A DNA stretch of 64,000 nt from Agarilytica sp033852175 (GTDB lineage Bacteria; Pseudomonadota; Gammaproteobacteria; Pseudomonadales; Cellvibrionaceae): assembly GCA_033852175.1 (NCBI GenBank), contig JAWSUY010000051.1, positions 1-64,000 of the forward strand. The letters are read 5' to 3'. Below the pieces are notes generated by a model. It did not search any database, was not told where the DNA came from, and saw nothing but the letters and a program-made list of their open reading frames with translations. Positions 16,385-25,584 of the stretch are shown here, in pieces. A program made the position numbers and the translations under genes. Each line of letters starts with the position of its first letter. Within the stretch, counting starts at the first letter, position 1.

Positions 16385-17488
16385 TTAAGTGTATTGCTTC
16401 GAAACCCACTCTTTATATGAGCCATCCATTACCGCTGACCACCAACTCTGATTTTCTAAATACCAAGCAATGGTTTTTCGTATTCCTGTTTCAAACGATT
16501 CATTAGGCTGGTACCCCAAAGCTTCATTGGCCTTGGTCGGATCAATCGCATAACGACGATCGTGGCCCGGCCTATCTTTAACGTAGGTTATCAACGACTC
16601 TGAATCATTGCTATGAGCTGCGCTCGCTTCAGGGTAGGTGGTTTTCAGACCAGGCTGCGTTGTAAAATGATCATCCATCAAGCTGCAAATCAGCTTAACG
16701 ATATCAATATTCGCCCACTCGTTAAGTCCTCCTATATTATAGGTCTCGCCAACTTCACCTTTGTGAATCACAAGGTCAATTCCCCGAGCATGATCATCTA
16801 CATATAACCAGTCTCGAATCTGCTGACCATCGCCGTATATGGGCAGCTGTTTATTGAAAAGAATATTAGTAATCACCAATGGTACGAGCTTTTCTGGAAA
16901 ATGGAACGGGCCATAGTTATTGGAACAGTTGGAGGTACTAACTTGTAGACCGTAGGTATGGTGATATGAGCGGACCAAGTGGTCCGAAGCTGCTTTACTC
17001 GCCGAATAGGGTGAGTTCGGCGCATACGGAGTGTCTTCGCGGAACGGCGGATCAGTCGGGCTCAGAGTGCCATAAACCTCATCAGTGGAAACGTGATGAA
17101 AACGATGTTTCTCTGGCAGCAAGCCCTCATCCAACCATACTTTTTTGGCTGCCTTTAGCAAGCTATGCGTACCGATGATATTTGTTTCCAGAAACGCATC
17201 GGGACCATGAATAGATCTATCGACATGCGACTCTGCGGCAAAGTGTACGAGAGTATCCACACCATCTTCACGCAGTATTGTTTCAATCACGTCTTGATCT
17301 AGGATATCGGCATGCACAAAACGAAAGTTGGTATTAGCCTCTACTGAATCTAGGTTGGCGCGGTTACCTGCATAAGTCAGTGAATCCAAACCAATAATTT
17401 TGTCTTCCGGATATTTTTCCATCCAATAATGAACGAAGTTTGCTCCGATAAAACCAGCGGCTCCAGTCACCAATAATGTCTTGCTCAT
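16385..17488 (-). CDS. rfbB: dTDP-glucose 4,6-dehydratase
   Basis: 367 residues, the normal RmlB length. Extended SDR: NAD motif TGAAGFIGANF, substrate/catalytic segment HVSTDEVYG (Thr-Asp-Glu), and the active-site YSASKAASDH. SNCSNNYGPFHFPEKLVP and RDWLYVDDHA are diagnostic of the family. It converts dTDP-glucose to dTDP-4-keto-6-deoxyglucose, step 2 of dTDP-L-rhamnose synthesis. AGGG precedes the ATG by 6 bases. It lies 146 bases after rfbD on the same strand, so it may have its own promoter or be the last gene of the rml operon. Confidence 0.97.
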   Translation of the reverse strand: MSKTLLVTGAAGFIGANFVHYWMEKYPEDKIIGLDSLTYAGNRANLDSVEANTNFRFVHADILDQDVIETILREDGVDTLVHFAAESHVDRSIHGPDAFLETNIIGTHSLLKAAKKVWLDEGLLPEKHRFHHVSTDEVYGTLSPTDPPFREDTPYAPNSPYSASKAASDHLVRSYHHTYGLQVSTSNCSNNYGPFHFPEKLVPLVITNILFNKQLPIYGDGQQIRDWLYVDDHARGIDLVIHKGEVGETYNIGGLNEWANIDIVKLICSLMDDHFTTQPGLKTTYPEASAAHSNDSESLITYVKDRPGHDRRYAIDPTKANEALGYQPNESFETGIRKTIAWYLENQSWWSAVMDGSYKEWVSKQYT

Positions 17489-17634
17489 AACTGCCCTTTA
17501 AACGCTATTTGATCTATTGTTGCTTATATTGCTTACACGATGCTTGGCGGTTCTTTTTTAACGAATAATATAACTAAGTTAATCGTGTAATTTCTTTTTT
17601 AATACTGAATGCGAAAACGGTCTAACAGCCAAGA

Positions 17635-18498
17635 TTAATTCGCCAGTTCGGCCATCATGCTACGCAACTGCTCTTCCCAGTGAACAGTGCTGATAGGCAA
17701 TGCATTCAATATTTTCTTCTTGTCTAACACACTATAAGACGGTCTTTGCGCTGGAGTAGGATAGTCTTCGGTAGCGATACTTTTAATAGGAATAGGTTCT
17801 TTTAATAGACCTTGCTCGATTCCAATTCTCTGAATCGCAATAGCAAAATCGTACCAACTCGCAACTCCACTATCTGTCCAGTGATAGAGGCCTTCAATTT
17901 TCGTATCTACCGCCGCCCAACATGCCAACGCTAAGCCCTTCGCCCAGGTTGGCGTTCCTATTTGATCACCTACAACACCCAGCTGCGGCTTATCGGCCAT
18001 AAGGCGCAACATGGTCTTCACAAAATTATTACCATGTGCGGAATACACCCACGCCGTTCGAATAACAGCCCAATGATCTTTCATATTTCGTGCGATAGCC
18101 ACTTCACCCGCAGCTTTCGTTTCACCATAAACCCCTAAAGGCTTTTTATTCGTATCCGGCAAGTAGGGTATATTCGACGAACCATCAAAAACGAAGTCCG
18201 TGGATATGTGAAGAAAATAGGCGCCTACAGCCTCGCATTGCTCTGCTAAATACTGAGGGCCATTAGTATTAGCGGCTGTAGCCGCGTCAACATCGCTTTC
18301 CGCCTTATCCACGGCCGTATATGCTGCAGCATTTATTACGGCATCTGGCCTTATCCGCTGCATGCAGTCCACTACAGAATCAGATTGAGAAATATCCAAA
18401 TCAGCACGAGATAAACCAATGAATTCAATGTCACCTGGACATGTGCGCTGTAATTCCCACGCGAGCTGGCCAGAGCCCGTCACCAATACCTTTGTCAT
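17635..18498 (-). CDS. rfbD: dTDP-4-dehydrorhamnose reductase
   Basis: 287 residues, RmlD length. N-terminal nucleotide motif TGSGQLAWEL, AAAYTAVDKAE, the STDFVFDG segment, YGETKAAGE with the catalytic Tyr/Lys, and RTAWVYS. It performs the NADPH-dependent last step to dTDP-L-rhamnose. Its start overlaps the stop of rfbC (TAATG), indicating translational coupling. Order in the operon is A-C-D, with B separated. Confidence 0.96.
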   Translation of the reverse strand: MTKVLVTGSGQLAWELQRTCPGDIEFIGLSRADLDISQSDSVVDCMQRIRPDAVINAAAYTAVDKAESDVDAATAANTNGPQYLAEQCEAVGAYFLHISTDFVFDGSSNIPYLPDTNKKPLGVYGETKAAGEVAIARNMKDHWAVIRTAWVYSAHGNNFVKTMLRLMADKPQLGVVGDQIGTPTWAKGLALACWAAVDTKIEGLYHWTDSGVASWYDFAIAIQRIGIEQGLLKEPIPIKSIATEDYPTPAQRPSYSVLDKKKILNALPISTVHWEEQLRSMMAELAN

Positions 18499-19046
18499 TA
18501 TTCAAAATACTCAGCTGATGCCCACGAACTGCCTTCTTTGTCTTTTTCGGATAAAGCTGGCTCTTTTCCGCCGACAAGCGGCCAATCAATTTTTAAATTG
18601 GCGTCATTCCACAAAAGACAGCGTTCATGTTCTGGAGCGTAGTAATCTGTGCACCTGTAAACAAATTCGGCAGTTTCACTGATCACATAGAAGCCATGAG
18701 CAAAACCTTCCGGTACCCATAGTTGCCTTTTATTTTCCGCCGATAGCTCAACACCAACAGAACGCCCAAATGTCGGGGAGCTTTTTCGCAAATCCACCGC
18801 AACATCGTATACCGAGCCACTCACAACGCGAACTAACTTGCCTTGTGTCTGTTTAACTTGGTAGTGCAAGCCCCTCAGGATACCCTGATCCGAGCGACTG
18901 TGATTTTCTTGTACAAATGTCCGTTCCGCGCATTTTTCATTAAATTCATTCGCGCGAAAAGTTTCCATAAAGAAGCCCCGTTCATCACCGAAGACCTTAG
19001 GCTCTAGGATTTTCACATCGGGGATTTCGGTCTCTATGTAATTCAT
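18498..19046 (-). CDS. rfbC: dTDP-4-dehydrorhamnose 3,5-epimerase
   Basis: 182 residues, a cupin-fold epimerase of standard length. EPKVFGDERGFFMETF, the catalytic-His segment GILRGLHYQ, KLVRVVSGSVYDVAVDLR and VPEGFAHGFYV are all present. It epimerises C3 and C5 of dTDP-4-keto-6-deoxyglucose. It overlaps both rfbA (upstream) and rfbD (downstream) by one base each. Confidence 0.97.
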   Translation of the reverse strand: MNYIETEIPDVKILEPKVFGDERGFFMETFRANEFNEKCAERTFVQENHSRSDQGILRGLHYQVKQTQGKLVRVVSGSVYDVAVDLRKSSPTFGRSVGVELSAENKRQLWVPEGFAHGFYVISETAEFVYRCTDYYAPEHERCLLWNDANLKIDWPLVGGKEPALSEKDKEGSSWASAEYFE

Positions 19047-19924
19047 TAATACACTCTACTTTCTATTAAATTAAGTAAATACTCGCCATAACCGCTTTTT
19101 CGAAGGGGTTCTGCAAGTTTGCGTAATTGATCCGCATTGATAAACCCCGAGCGATAAGCAACCTCTTCAGGACAATTCACTTTCAATCCCTGTCGCTTTT
19201 CGATGGTTTCTATAAATTGTGCGGCGTCCAACAAACTATCGTGTGTACCCGTATCCAACCAAGCCGTACCACGCCCCATCACTTCAACATTGAGTTCACC
19301 GGCTTGTAAATAAGCGTCTATGACGTCAGTTATTTCAAGCTCACCCCGTGGCGACGGTTTGACCTTTTCAGCAATATCCACGACTTTTGCGTCAAAGAAA
19401 TAGATACCTGGAACAGCGTAATTTGATTTTGGCGTCTCAGGTTTCTCTTCTATCGAAACAGCTTTACCCGAGGCGTCAAACTCCACAACACCATATGCTC
19501 GAGGATTAGCGACATGATAACCAAACACAGTACCGCCAGAAGATTGCTCAGAAGCTTTCTGCAAAGACTGGACCAAGTTATGGCCATAAAACATATTATC
19601 ACCCAAAATCAGTGCGGCACTGGAGCCTGCCAAAAATTCCTTCGCGATAATAAATGCTTGAGCTAAGCCTTCTGGCTTCGGCTGAACGGCGTACGAGAGG
19701 GAAATTCCCCAGGCGCTACCATCACCTAACAATTGTTCAAATCTCGGCAGCTCTTCTGGCGTACTAATGATAAGAATGTCCTTCAGGCCCGATTGCATCA
19801 ATGTAGCTAAGGGGTAATAAATCATCGGTTTATCATAGACTGGCATCAACTGTTTGCTGACCACCATTGTTAAAGGATAGAGCCGTGTGCCACTGCCTCC
19901 TGCGAGAATGATGCCTTTTCTCAT
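19046..19924 (-). CDS. rfbA: Glucose-1-phosphate thymidylyltransferase
   Basis: 292 residues, matching RmlA. Nucleotidyltransferase signature GGSGTRLYPLT, KQLMPVYDKPMIYYPL, LILGDNMFYG and GTAWLDTGTHDSLLDA. It makes dTDP-glucose from dTTP and glucose-1-phosphate and is usually feedback-inhibited by dTDP-rhamnose. It is the first gene of the tightly overlapping rfbACD set. The transcript start must lie in the 530-base region upstream. Confidence 0.97.
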   Translation of the reverse strand: MRKGIILAGGSGTRLYPLTMVVSKQLMPVYDKPMIYYPLATLMQSGLKDILIISTPEELPRFEQLLGDGSAWGISLSYAVQPKPEGLAQAFIIAKEFLAGSSAALILGDNMFYGHNLVQSLQKASEQSSGGTVFGYHVANPRAYGVVEFDASGKAVSIEEKPETPKSNYAVPGIYFFDAKVVDIAEKVKPSPRGELEITDVIDAYLQAGELNVEVMGRGTAWLDTGTHDSLLDAAQFIETIEKRQGLKVNCPEEVAYRSGFINADQLRKLAEPLRKSGYGEYLLNLIESRVY

Positions 19925-20454
19925 ATCGTTACCTAGATTATTCGATTGAAGGTTTACTTAGTTGGCGATTGCCTAATATTTATGCGCGCAAATATACCAG
20001 AATTGCAACATCTGCGCTTGTAAATAAAGCCAAGGATTTCAATTCTATCAGCGTAAAAATTGGTTCCTTTTCGCGCCGAAATTTCACCTATTGAGCACTG
20101 AGCACTGAGCACTGAGCACATTAAGATTGGTGGCGGAAAATCAAACAGATACCACAGCGTTATATGCGGGTATTTAATCAGCACAACGATATGCTGGAAT
20201 TTGAGAATCATGTCGGTTTGCTATAAAGCGGAAGAGAGCCCTACGCTCGCTTCATACGAGCAAAAACAATGCCTAAGACTCAACATCAAACGCTCTCAAA
20301 CTTATCTAAATTGCAAAGTTAATCACGAACCCGCTAACCGTTTAGAATAACCTTTCATAAGCGAAGGAAAGCTAAAGGCATCACAGAGTAACGCAGAGAA
20401 CAAACACACAGGATTTTGGGGAAGAGTTATACCATTGCTGTTCAGCATCACGCT
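19925..20454. other. Intergenic region upstream of rfbA
   Basis: 530 bases between rfbA and a glycosyltransferase gene that reads toward it on the same strand. It contains the 7-base tandem repeat at 20092-20119. No JUMPstart-like element and no credible gene were seen; the open frame at 19954-20211 shows no family features. Confidence 0.4.
20092..20119. repeat. Four perfect tandem copies of TGAGCAC
   Basis: The 7-mer TGAGCAC occurs four times without a gap, in the noncoding stretch about 170 bases upstream of rfbA. Such microsatellites can vary in copy number by slipped-strand mispairing and shift promoter spacing. Here the distance to any promoter is unknown. Confidence 0.9.
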
Positions 20455-21819
20455 CTAAAATGAAATTTTAGCCGCCTGCTCCGCAACACTACCCAGGCTT
20501 TCCCCTTCCGGTTCGGGGCTATTTATCTCCGCCCAAAAAGCAGGTTTATCACTAATACGACCCAAGACCCAATCATAAATTTCTTTCGTTTTTTTAACCT
20601 TCCACTCCCAACTATAATATTTTTTCGTGAACGTCCTTGCGGCCAATCCCATGACCTTTCTTTTCTCGGGTGAATTGACCAGAGACTCCAGAGATGTAAC
20701 AAATCCATCAATAATCTGATCAACTGAACCAAGTGGAACCTTAATACCGCAGCCCTCTGGAACTCGTCGCGAGGGGCCTCCATAATCAACTACAACACAG
20801 GGCGTAGATGACATAGACGCCATCGTTATAACTCCGCCGCCCTGCTCCCGAATAGACGGAAAGGCAAAAACATCTGCTTCGTACATCAAATCACGAACCT
20901 GCTCAATAGGAAGGCTTCCGGGTAATTCCACACATCCAGACAAGCCCAACTCTTTGACCAGATTACGCAAACGATTAAGCTCCGGACCGTCGCCCACAAT
21001 CACAAGACGGTGATTTTTTAATCGTTCACTTTTTTCAAAGCATCGAATAAGCACTTCTGGCTGCTTAAAAGGTACCATTCGGCCCACAAATAAAATCGTA
21101 GCCTTTTCTTGAGGCTCAAATTTCCGCTCAGGAAAGTCTTCAGGATGGATACCCCCTTCCGAAAATTCGATGACTCTGGAGTGATTGCACTTTGGAATAT
21201 CCCCAACAGTATGCGAATAACCCGCAAGGATTGCTGATGCATTTTTATAAGTGGAGGCATAGTACGGCATCAATTTATGAGCCGAGCGAAAATAGTTCAT
21301 CCACTCTCGCTCCCGACGCATTTCACCTTTAAATTCTTCAGGCCATGGCAACCCCCCCAATACTGGACCAATTATAAACGGAATCGGACTCCACTTGGCC
21401 AAGGGGCTAGGGATGGTTGGAGACATTGGACTCACCCGGTGAATCAAATCAAAGTCACCGCGCTTGAAGGCGCTCTTAAATCTCTTCCAAACACAATATT
21501 CAAAATAGAGATTCGCAGGATAGCTAAGGGCAACCTGTAAAGTCATCGCTTTGTTCGGATCGCCCGTTAAAAACTGGGCCAAACGATAGAGGGGCATCGA
21601 AACCTTTTCGCTATCAATATAGTGAACATCAACCCCAGAAGGCAACCATTCTTCAAGTACGTATCGGTTCCGAACATGAGTCACTAAAGTCAAATCAACA
21701 TGCCCAAGCAACGCCTTAAAATATTCGGCAACGAGCGCAGGAAGCGAGTGCCACTGAGGGTTACACTCACCAGCTAAAAATAGGACTTTGGGTTTTAACG
21801 GGGCCTTTTTTTCGCCCAT
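20455..21819 (-). CDS. Glycosyltransferase family 4
   Basis: 454 residues, GT-B fold. The N-terminal acceptor domain includes LFLAGECNP and HRVSPMSPTIP. The C-terminal donor domain has ILFVGRMVPFKQPEVLIRCF, VIVGDGPELNRLRNL and a late segment FPSIREQGGGVITMASM. In the usual EX7E donor motif the second Glu position is Met, so donor contacts differ from the classical pattern. The tail is about 40 residues longer than usual. It would add a sugar to the lipid-linked repeat unit in the cytoplasm. It follows the aminotransferase gene by 60 bases on the same strand. Donor and acceptor are unknown. Confidence 0.88.
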   Translation of the reverse strand: MGEKKAPLKPKVLFLAGECNPQWHSLPALVAEYFKALLGHVDLTLVTHVRNRYVLEEWLPSGVDVHYIDSEKVSMPLYRLAQFLTGDPNKAMTLQVALSYPANLYFEYCVWKRFKSAFKRGDFDLIHRVSPMSPTIPSPLAKWSPIPFIIGPVLGGLPWPEEFKGEMRREREWMNYFRSAHKLMPYYASTYKNASAILAGYSHTVGDIPKCNHSRVIEFSEGGIHPEDFPERKFEPQEKATILFVGRMVPFKQPEVLIRCFEKSERLKNHRLVIVGDGPELNRLRNLVKELGLSGCVELPGSLPIEQVRDLMYEADVFAFPSIREQGGGVITMASMSSTPCVVVDYGGPSRRVPEGCGIKVPLGSVDQIIDGFVTSLESLVNSPEKRKVMGLAARTFTKKYYSWEWKVKKTKEIYDWVLGRISDKPAFWAEINSPEPEGESLGSVAEQAAKISF

Positions 21820-21879
21820 GGTCTAACGACCCCTCTACTATGAGAACAGAAAGGGGACGATATTACGTTGAAATTCCAA

Positions 21880-22995
21880 CTAAAAACAGCGGCGAATAAA
21901 GGTTTCTAAAGCTTCTTTTATTTCTTGATCTGTCAACTTAGCCATACCGGGATGACAAGGAACATTGACAATTCGATTATAGATATCGAAAGCTTTTTCC
22001 GAAGGCGTTAACGGGTGATAGTATCGACCTGTAGGCAAAACCGAATGTTTAAAATCTTCCAGAGGCAAAGGCGTTAGAAATGGCACACTGGCCGGGGTAC
22101 CAGGATGCGTATCAACATCAGATAAGATGCCCATGCCTACTTGACGACCAATCTTTGCTATTCTCTGATACTGAGCTCGATACTCATCGCCTAAAGACTC
22201 CATTTGCTGTAAGCGCACCATACCGAAAGCGCAAGAAATATCAGAAATTTTGCCATTGCTCGCGCGCCGATTGATCTCTTCACCGTCCTCATGACCAAAA
22301 CAAATCAAGCTACGAAACAAATTCTCGTGCTCAGCAGTAACAATCGCACAACCGCCTTCGCCAAAACCCCAAGGCTTTGTGTGATGAAAGCTGATGCATT
22401 CGTTAGCACCGTGACGATGAGAGCCCAATGCCATAGCTGCATCAACACACAAGATTTTGCCGTGAGTTGCTGCATATCTGTAATATTTATCCAGGTCACT
22501 CGATTGACCAAAAATGTTGGTTACCATCATGCCATCAAAGGTATTGGGATCAAGGGAGTCCAAATCGAGCATTGCATTCTCATCGCAATCCTTAATTTCA
22601 GCGTTTTTTAATGGTCCTTGAATAGAACTGTAATAACCAAATGAAGACGTAATCCAACGTAGATCTTTATCTGCCAAGGTTTCATGAAGATTGATAATTC
22701 CATGCATAGCCGCTGTACCGCTAGCACACATAACGACACGAAGACCTTCATCAAGGTTGAGCGCTTTAGCAATCTTGGCCTCGATCTGACGTGAAACAGG
22801 GCCAAAATTCGTCCAATGGTTGGCCTTTTCGCTAGCAGTTAAAAACTCTGCTACAGCCTGCATGTCCAGTGGTTTCTCTTCGATGTAACGCAGTCCCTTA
22901 CCGTCAGAACGTGTCACCAGTCCAGGGCTAAACTCCTCATGCCGCTCTAAATGAGATTCCTTGTTATTTCCTACAACTGTTAATTTAGCAACCAT
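21880..22995 (-). CDS. DegT/DnrJ/EryC1-type PLP aminotransferase
   Basis: 371 residues, aspartate-aminotransferase fold. CASGTAAMHGII binds the cofactor phosphate, a VDAAMALG segment precedes the cofactor-binding region, and SFHHTKPWGFGEGG carries the Lys expected to form the Schiff base with PLP. These enzymes aminate keto-sugars on nucleotide carriers. The sequence departs from typical sugar aminotransferases around the N-terminus (about 25 extra residues), so a different substrate is possible. It is followed by a glycosyltransferase in the same direction, pointing to an amino sugar in the polymer. Upstream is a divergent region of 527 bases. Confidence 0.82.
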   Translation of the reverse strand: MVAKLTVVGNNKESHLERHEEFSPGLVTRSDGKGLRYIEEKPLDMQAVAEFLTASEKANHWTNFGPVSRQIEAKIAKALNLDEGLRVVMCASGTAAMHGIINLHETLADKDLRWITSSFGYYSSIQGPLKNAEIKDCDENAMLDLDSLDPNTFDGMMVTNIFGQSSDLDKYYRYAATHGKILCVDAAMALGSHRHGANECISFHHTKPWGFGEGGCAIVTAEHENLFRSLICFGHEDGEEINRRASNGKISDISCAFGMVRLQQMESLGDEYRAQYQRIAKIGRQVGMGILSDVDTHPGTPASVPFLTPLPLEDFKHSVLPTGRYYHPLTPSEKAFDIYNRIVNVPCHPGMAKLTDQEIKEALETFIRRCF

Positions 22996-23522
22996 CTTCT
23001 TCCATTACTCCAAAATCACTTATTTAAACCAAAACTGGCAGACATACCATTTCTCTACTCCCCTCTTCCATAGCAATTTCTATTCCAGAATAATCTAAAA
23101 AGTATAAAAATGCGCAGAATTTAACATAAAAACGCCAGTTTTGAGCCTAAAAACGCTACCCAGCTATTGTCGCGCCACTAAAACGCCATGTAATTGGCAA
23201 TGAGCCGTCTTTATATGACTCGCTCATCAGGTTTCACCAAGCGCCTGCCCTATTACGTAAAACTTTCCGACATTAAATCTCCCTTTTTGGAATCTAATTC
23301 CTTATATGTTTTGCTGTTTAAAGTGCTTATAAACCTTCCGGGAGGCCAAGTAGCCCAAGGGCATGGCAAGACAGGCTTTTGACAAGCTAAATAAAGCCGG
23401 AATTTTCGTCTTTGTTAGATAAAAATGTAATCGGTTCAAGATGACAATTGACCTCACTTACTTGCATCGTTACCATCCGACAACGGGCTAGCAACGCTAT
23501 GCGCTAATCACTGAACCTCAAT
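22996..23522. other. Divergent intergenic region in polysaccharide locus
   Basis: 527 bases between the leftward aminotransferase gene and a rightward membrane-protein gene. It carries several loose copies of GGCGTTTTTA/TAAAAACGCC near 23120-23190, which could be regulator sites. An open frame at 23194-23382 shows no family features. No riboswitch was identified with confidence. Confidence 0.35.
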
Positions 23523-24119
23523 ATGCACGAATTTCTCAGCAAGATAGATTGGTCCCCCACGATAGGTGACCCGACTTGGATCGGCTGGCTAACCGTAACG
23601 GCCTACTTTATCTGTGGCTATAAAAGCTACCGCGTACTCCGATCGAGCGAGCGTATATTTGAAGACCCAATACAACGACAAAGGCTATTGTGGTTAAGCA
23701 TTACTCTGACCATGGTCTTTTTGGGTATAAATAAGCAGCTAGATCTGCAGAGTTTTTTTACTGCTGCCGCTCGAGTTTTATCTAAAGAATATGGATGGTA
23801 TGCAGAAAGGCGGTTTTACCAAACTTTTTTTATAGCAGCGCTAGGCGTTCTTGGGTTGACCGCTATTACAGTAATGCTGGGATTTTATTACAAAGTACGA
23901 CATATGCATGGCATCGCCATCGTTGGCCTTTTGGCACTGATAGTTTTTATTCTGATTAGGGCGTCTTCCTTTCACTACGTAGATAGCTTGCTTAGCTCTC
24001 AAGTTTGGGGGTTCAAAATGAACGCGCTCCTGGAGTTATCTGGTATAGCGCTCGTTATGCTTAATGCTCGGAAACTTATGCGTATGCGTCGACCACTGAT
24101 CGATATCAACAATTTATGA
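23523..24119 (+). CDS. Conserved-looking integral membrane protein of unknown function
   Basis: 198 residues with about five hydrophobic helices (near 20-35, 53-70, 100-122, 128-146, 165-180). Invariant-looking short motifs GWLTVTAYF, GINKQLDLQ and GWYAERRFYQ suggest a real family; I recall similar proteins beside polysaccharide genes but cannot name a function. It lies 34 bases before a processive-type glycosyltransferase in the same direction, so the two are probably cotranscribed. A role in export or in supporting the transferase is only a guess. Confidence 0.7.
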   Translation: MHEFLSKIDWSPTIGDPTWIGWLTVTAYFICGYKSYRVLRSSERIFEDPIQRQRLLWLSITLTMVFLGINKQLDLQSFFTAAARVLSKEYGWYAERRFYQTFFIAALGVLGLTAITVMLGFYYKVRHMHGIAIVGLLALIVFILIRASSFHYVDSLLSSQVWGFKMNALLELSGIALVMLNARKLMRMRRPLIDINNL

Positions 24120-24153
24120 CCTCAGCAGCTCACAAAAGAAACATGGAAAACTC

Positions 24154-25332
24154 ATGATCCAAATCCTTTTTTTTGCCCTCCTCACTGCCTTAGCCATTCC
24201 CACCGTTATGTTCATTGTTGAATGCATTATTGGTCTATTTCCAGCTCGCAGAGGCAAGAACCAAGGGAAGACAAAGCAATGCGCAGCTATTTTAATACCA
24301 GCTCATAATGAAGAAAGCATCATAAGCCATACACTTAAAAATATACAAAGCCAGCTCGAAGATACAGATCAAGTGGTTGTCATTGCGGATAACTGCCAGG
24401 ATAAAACAGCGCAAATCGCGAGAGATTTCGGATTTACAGCCATAGAGCGTAAGAGCGATAACGAAAAAGGGAAAGGTTACGCATTAGCTTTTGGGATGGC
24501 GTATTTAAAACAGCAGAAAGACCAGCCTGATATTGTCGTTATTGTCGATGCCGATTGCCTACTTGAAAGCGAAGCTCTAGCGATACTCAAACACGAGGTT
24601 ATAAAACGCGGTCGACCGGTGCAGGCCCGCTATCTAATGCTTAGCGGCAAAGTGACACGGCTGGGCGTCAAAGTCTCCGAATTCGCATTCATGGTAAAAA
24701 ATAAAATACGACTACGAGGTTTATCTCGCTTGGGGATGCCCGTTCCTCTAACCGGCACGGGCATGGCTTTTCCTTGGCAGGCAATCGCCAACGCGAAACT
24801 CGCCACAGGTGATATAGTCGAAGATATGCGTTTGGGTGTTGAACTGGCTGAGCATGGTATGGGAGCTACGTATTGTGATGCAGCCCAGGTGTACAGTTAT
24901 TTTCCGACCAGCGAAGAAGCTGAGCGTACCCAACGCGAGCGCTGGGAACACGGCCATTTAAGTACGCTAACTCAATTTGCGCCTCGATTACTCAAACGGG
25001 CTATTACGAAACCAAGCATCGACGCTCTTGGAATGACGATTGATCTGGCTATTCCACCATTGTCTTTATTGGTAATAATAATCTCTGCAACCTGGGGGTT
25101 TTTCTTCGCATGGGCTATTTTATTTTCCGATTGGGTTTATCTCGCAGTTAGCAGTCTCTATTTAGCAGGGTTGTTGTTTACGATATTAATCACATGGTTT
25201 TTCCATGGGCGAACCATCCTTTCCTTTAGAGCTTTACTCTATATACCAGTCTATATCGTATCAAAAATCGTCATATACATCGGTTACATTATACGTAAAC
25301 AAACCAAATGGATTCGTACAGATCGTAACTAG
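24154..25332 (+). CDS. Glycosyltransferase family 2, membrane-bound, QxxRW type
   Basis: 392 residues. An N-terminal helix is followed by a GT-A domain: ILIPAHNEESII, VVIADNCQDKTAQIA, DADCL (DxD), GTGMAFPW, VEDMRLGVEL and TQRERWEHG, the QxxRW signature of processive or bacterial-cellulose-like enzymes. Two or three C-terminal helices follow (about 300-385). It could synthesise a homopolymer or add a residue to a lipid carrier. Downstream are 240 bases of noncoding DNA with a repeat fragment, then another GT2 gene in the same direction. Confidence 0.88.
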   Translation: MIQILFFALLTALAIPTVMFIVECIIGLFPARRGKNQGKTKQCAAILIPAHNEESIISHTLKNIQSQLEDTDQVVVIADNCQDKTAQIARDFGFTAIERKSDNEKGKGYALAFGMAYLKQQKDQPDIVVIVDADCLLESEALAILKHEVIKRGRPVQARYLMLSGKVTRLGVKVSEFAFMVKNKIRLRGLSRLGMPVPLTGTGMAFPWQAIANAKLATGDIVEDMRLGVELAEHGMGATYCDAAQVYSYFPTSEEAERTQRERWEHGHLSTLTQFAPRLLKRAITKPSIDALGMTIDLAIPPLSLLVIIISATWGFFFAWAILFSDWVYLAVSSLYLAGLLFTILITWFFHGRTILSFRALLYIPVYIVSKIVIYIGYIIRKQTKWIRTDRN

Positions 25333-25454
25333 CAAGCCCGGCTCTAACTCGTATTCGTCTATAAATTGTGTCGTATCGAGGTAATTCTTAAATGGTCAGA
25401 TTTACATTACTGAACGCGGACATTTACTCATTGGAAACAAGCTTATCTAGTAGT

Positions 25455-25537
25455 GCAAAAATGGGCTTTTAAAATTACGACTGTAAAAATCTATTTATGG
25501 ATGAGCACAAGATAGCGTCCATCCATAAATAGGCACT
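25455..25537. repeat. Fragment of the palindromic repeat family with a 13-bp inverted repeat
   Basis: Bases 25458-25508 follow the right end of copy 1 (AAAATGG, TTTTAAA, CTATTT, TGGA, GCAC in the same order and spacing). The arms CTATTTATGGATG (25491-25503) and CATCCATAAATAG (25520-25532) form a perfect inverted repeat. The other half of the element is missing, or replaced by the 16-base spacer containing CACAAGATA. Confidence 0.55.
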
Positions 25538-25584
25538 AACTATAATTAGAATTTTTAAATCAAACCCTTACTTTGGAGAAAGCC

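Noticed and set aside
23330..23400. Possible cyclic-di-GMP (GEMM) riboswitch in the divergent region
   Set aside because: A few GCCAAG/AAGCC tracts resemble parts of GEMM, but the conserved core and paired helices could not be fitted.
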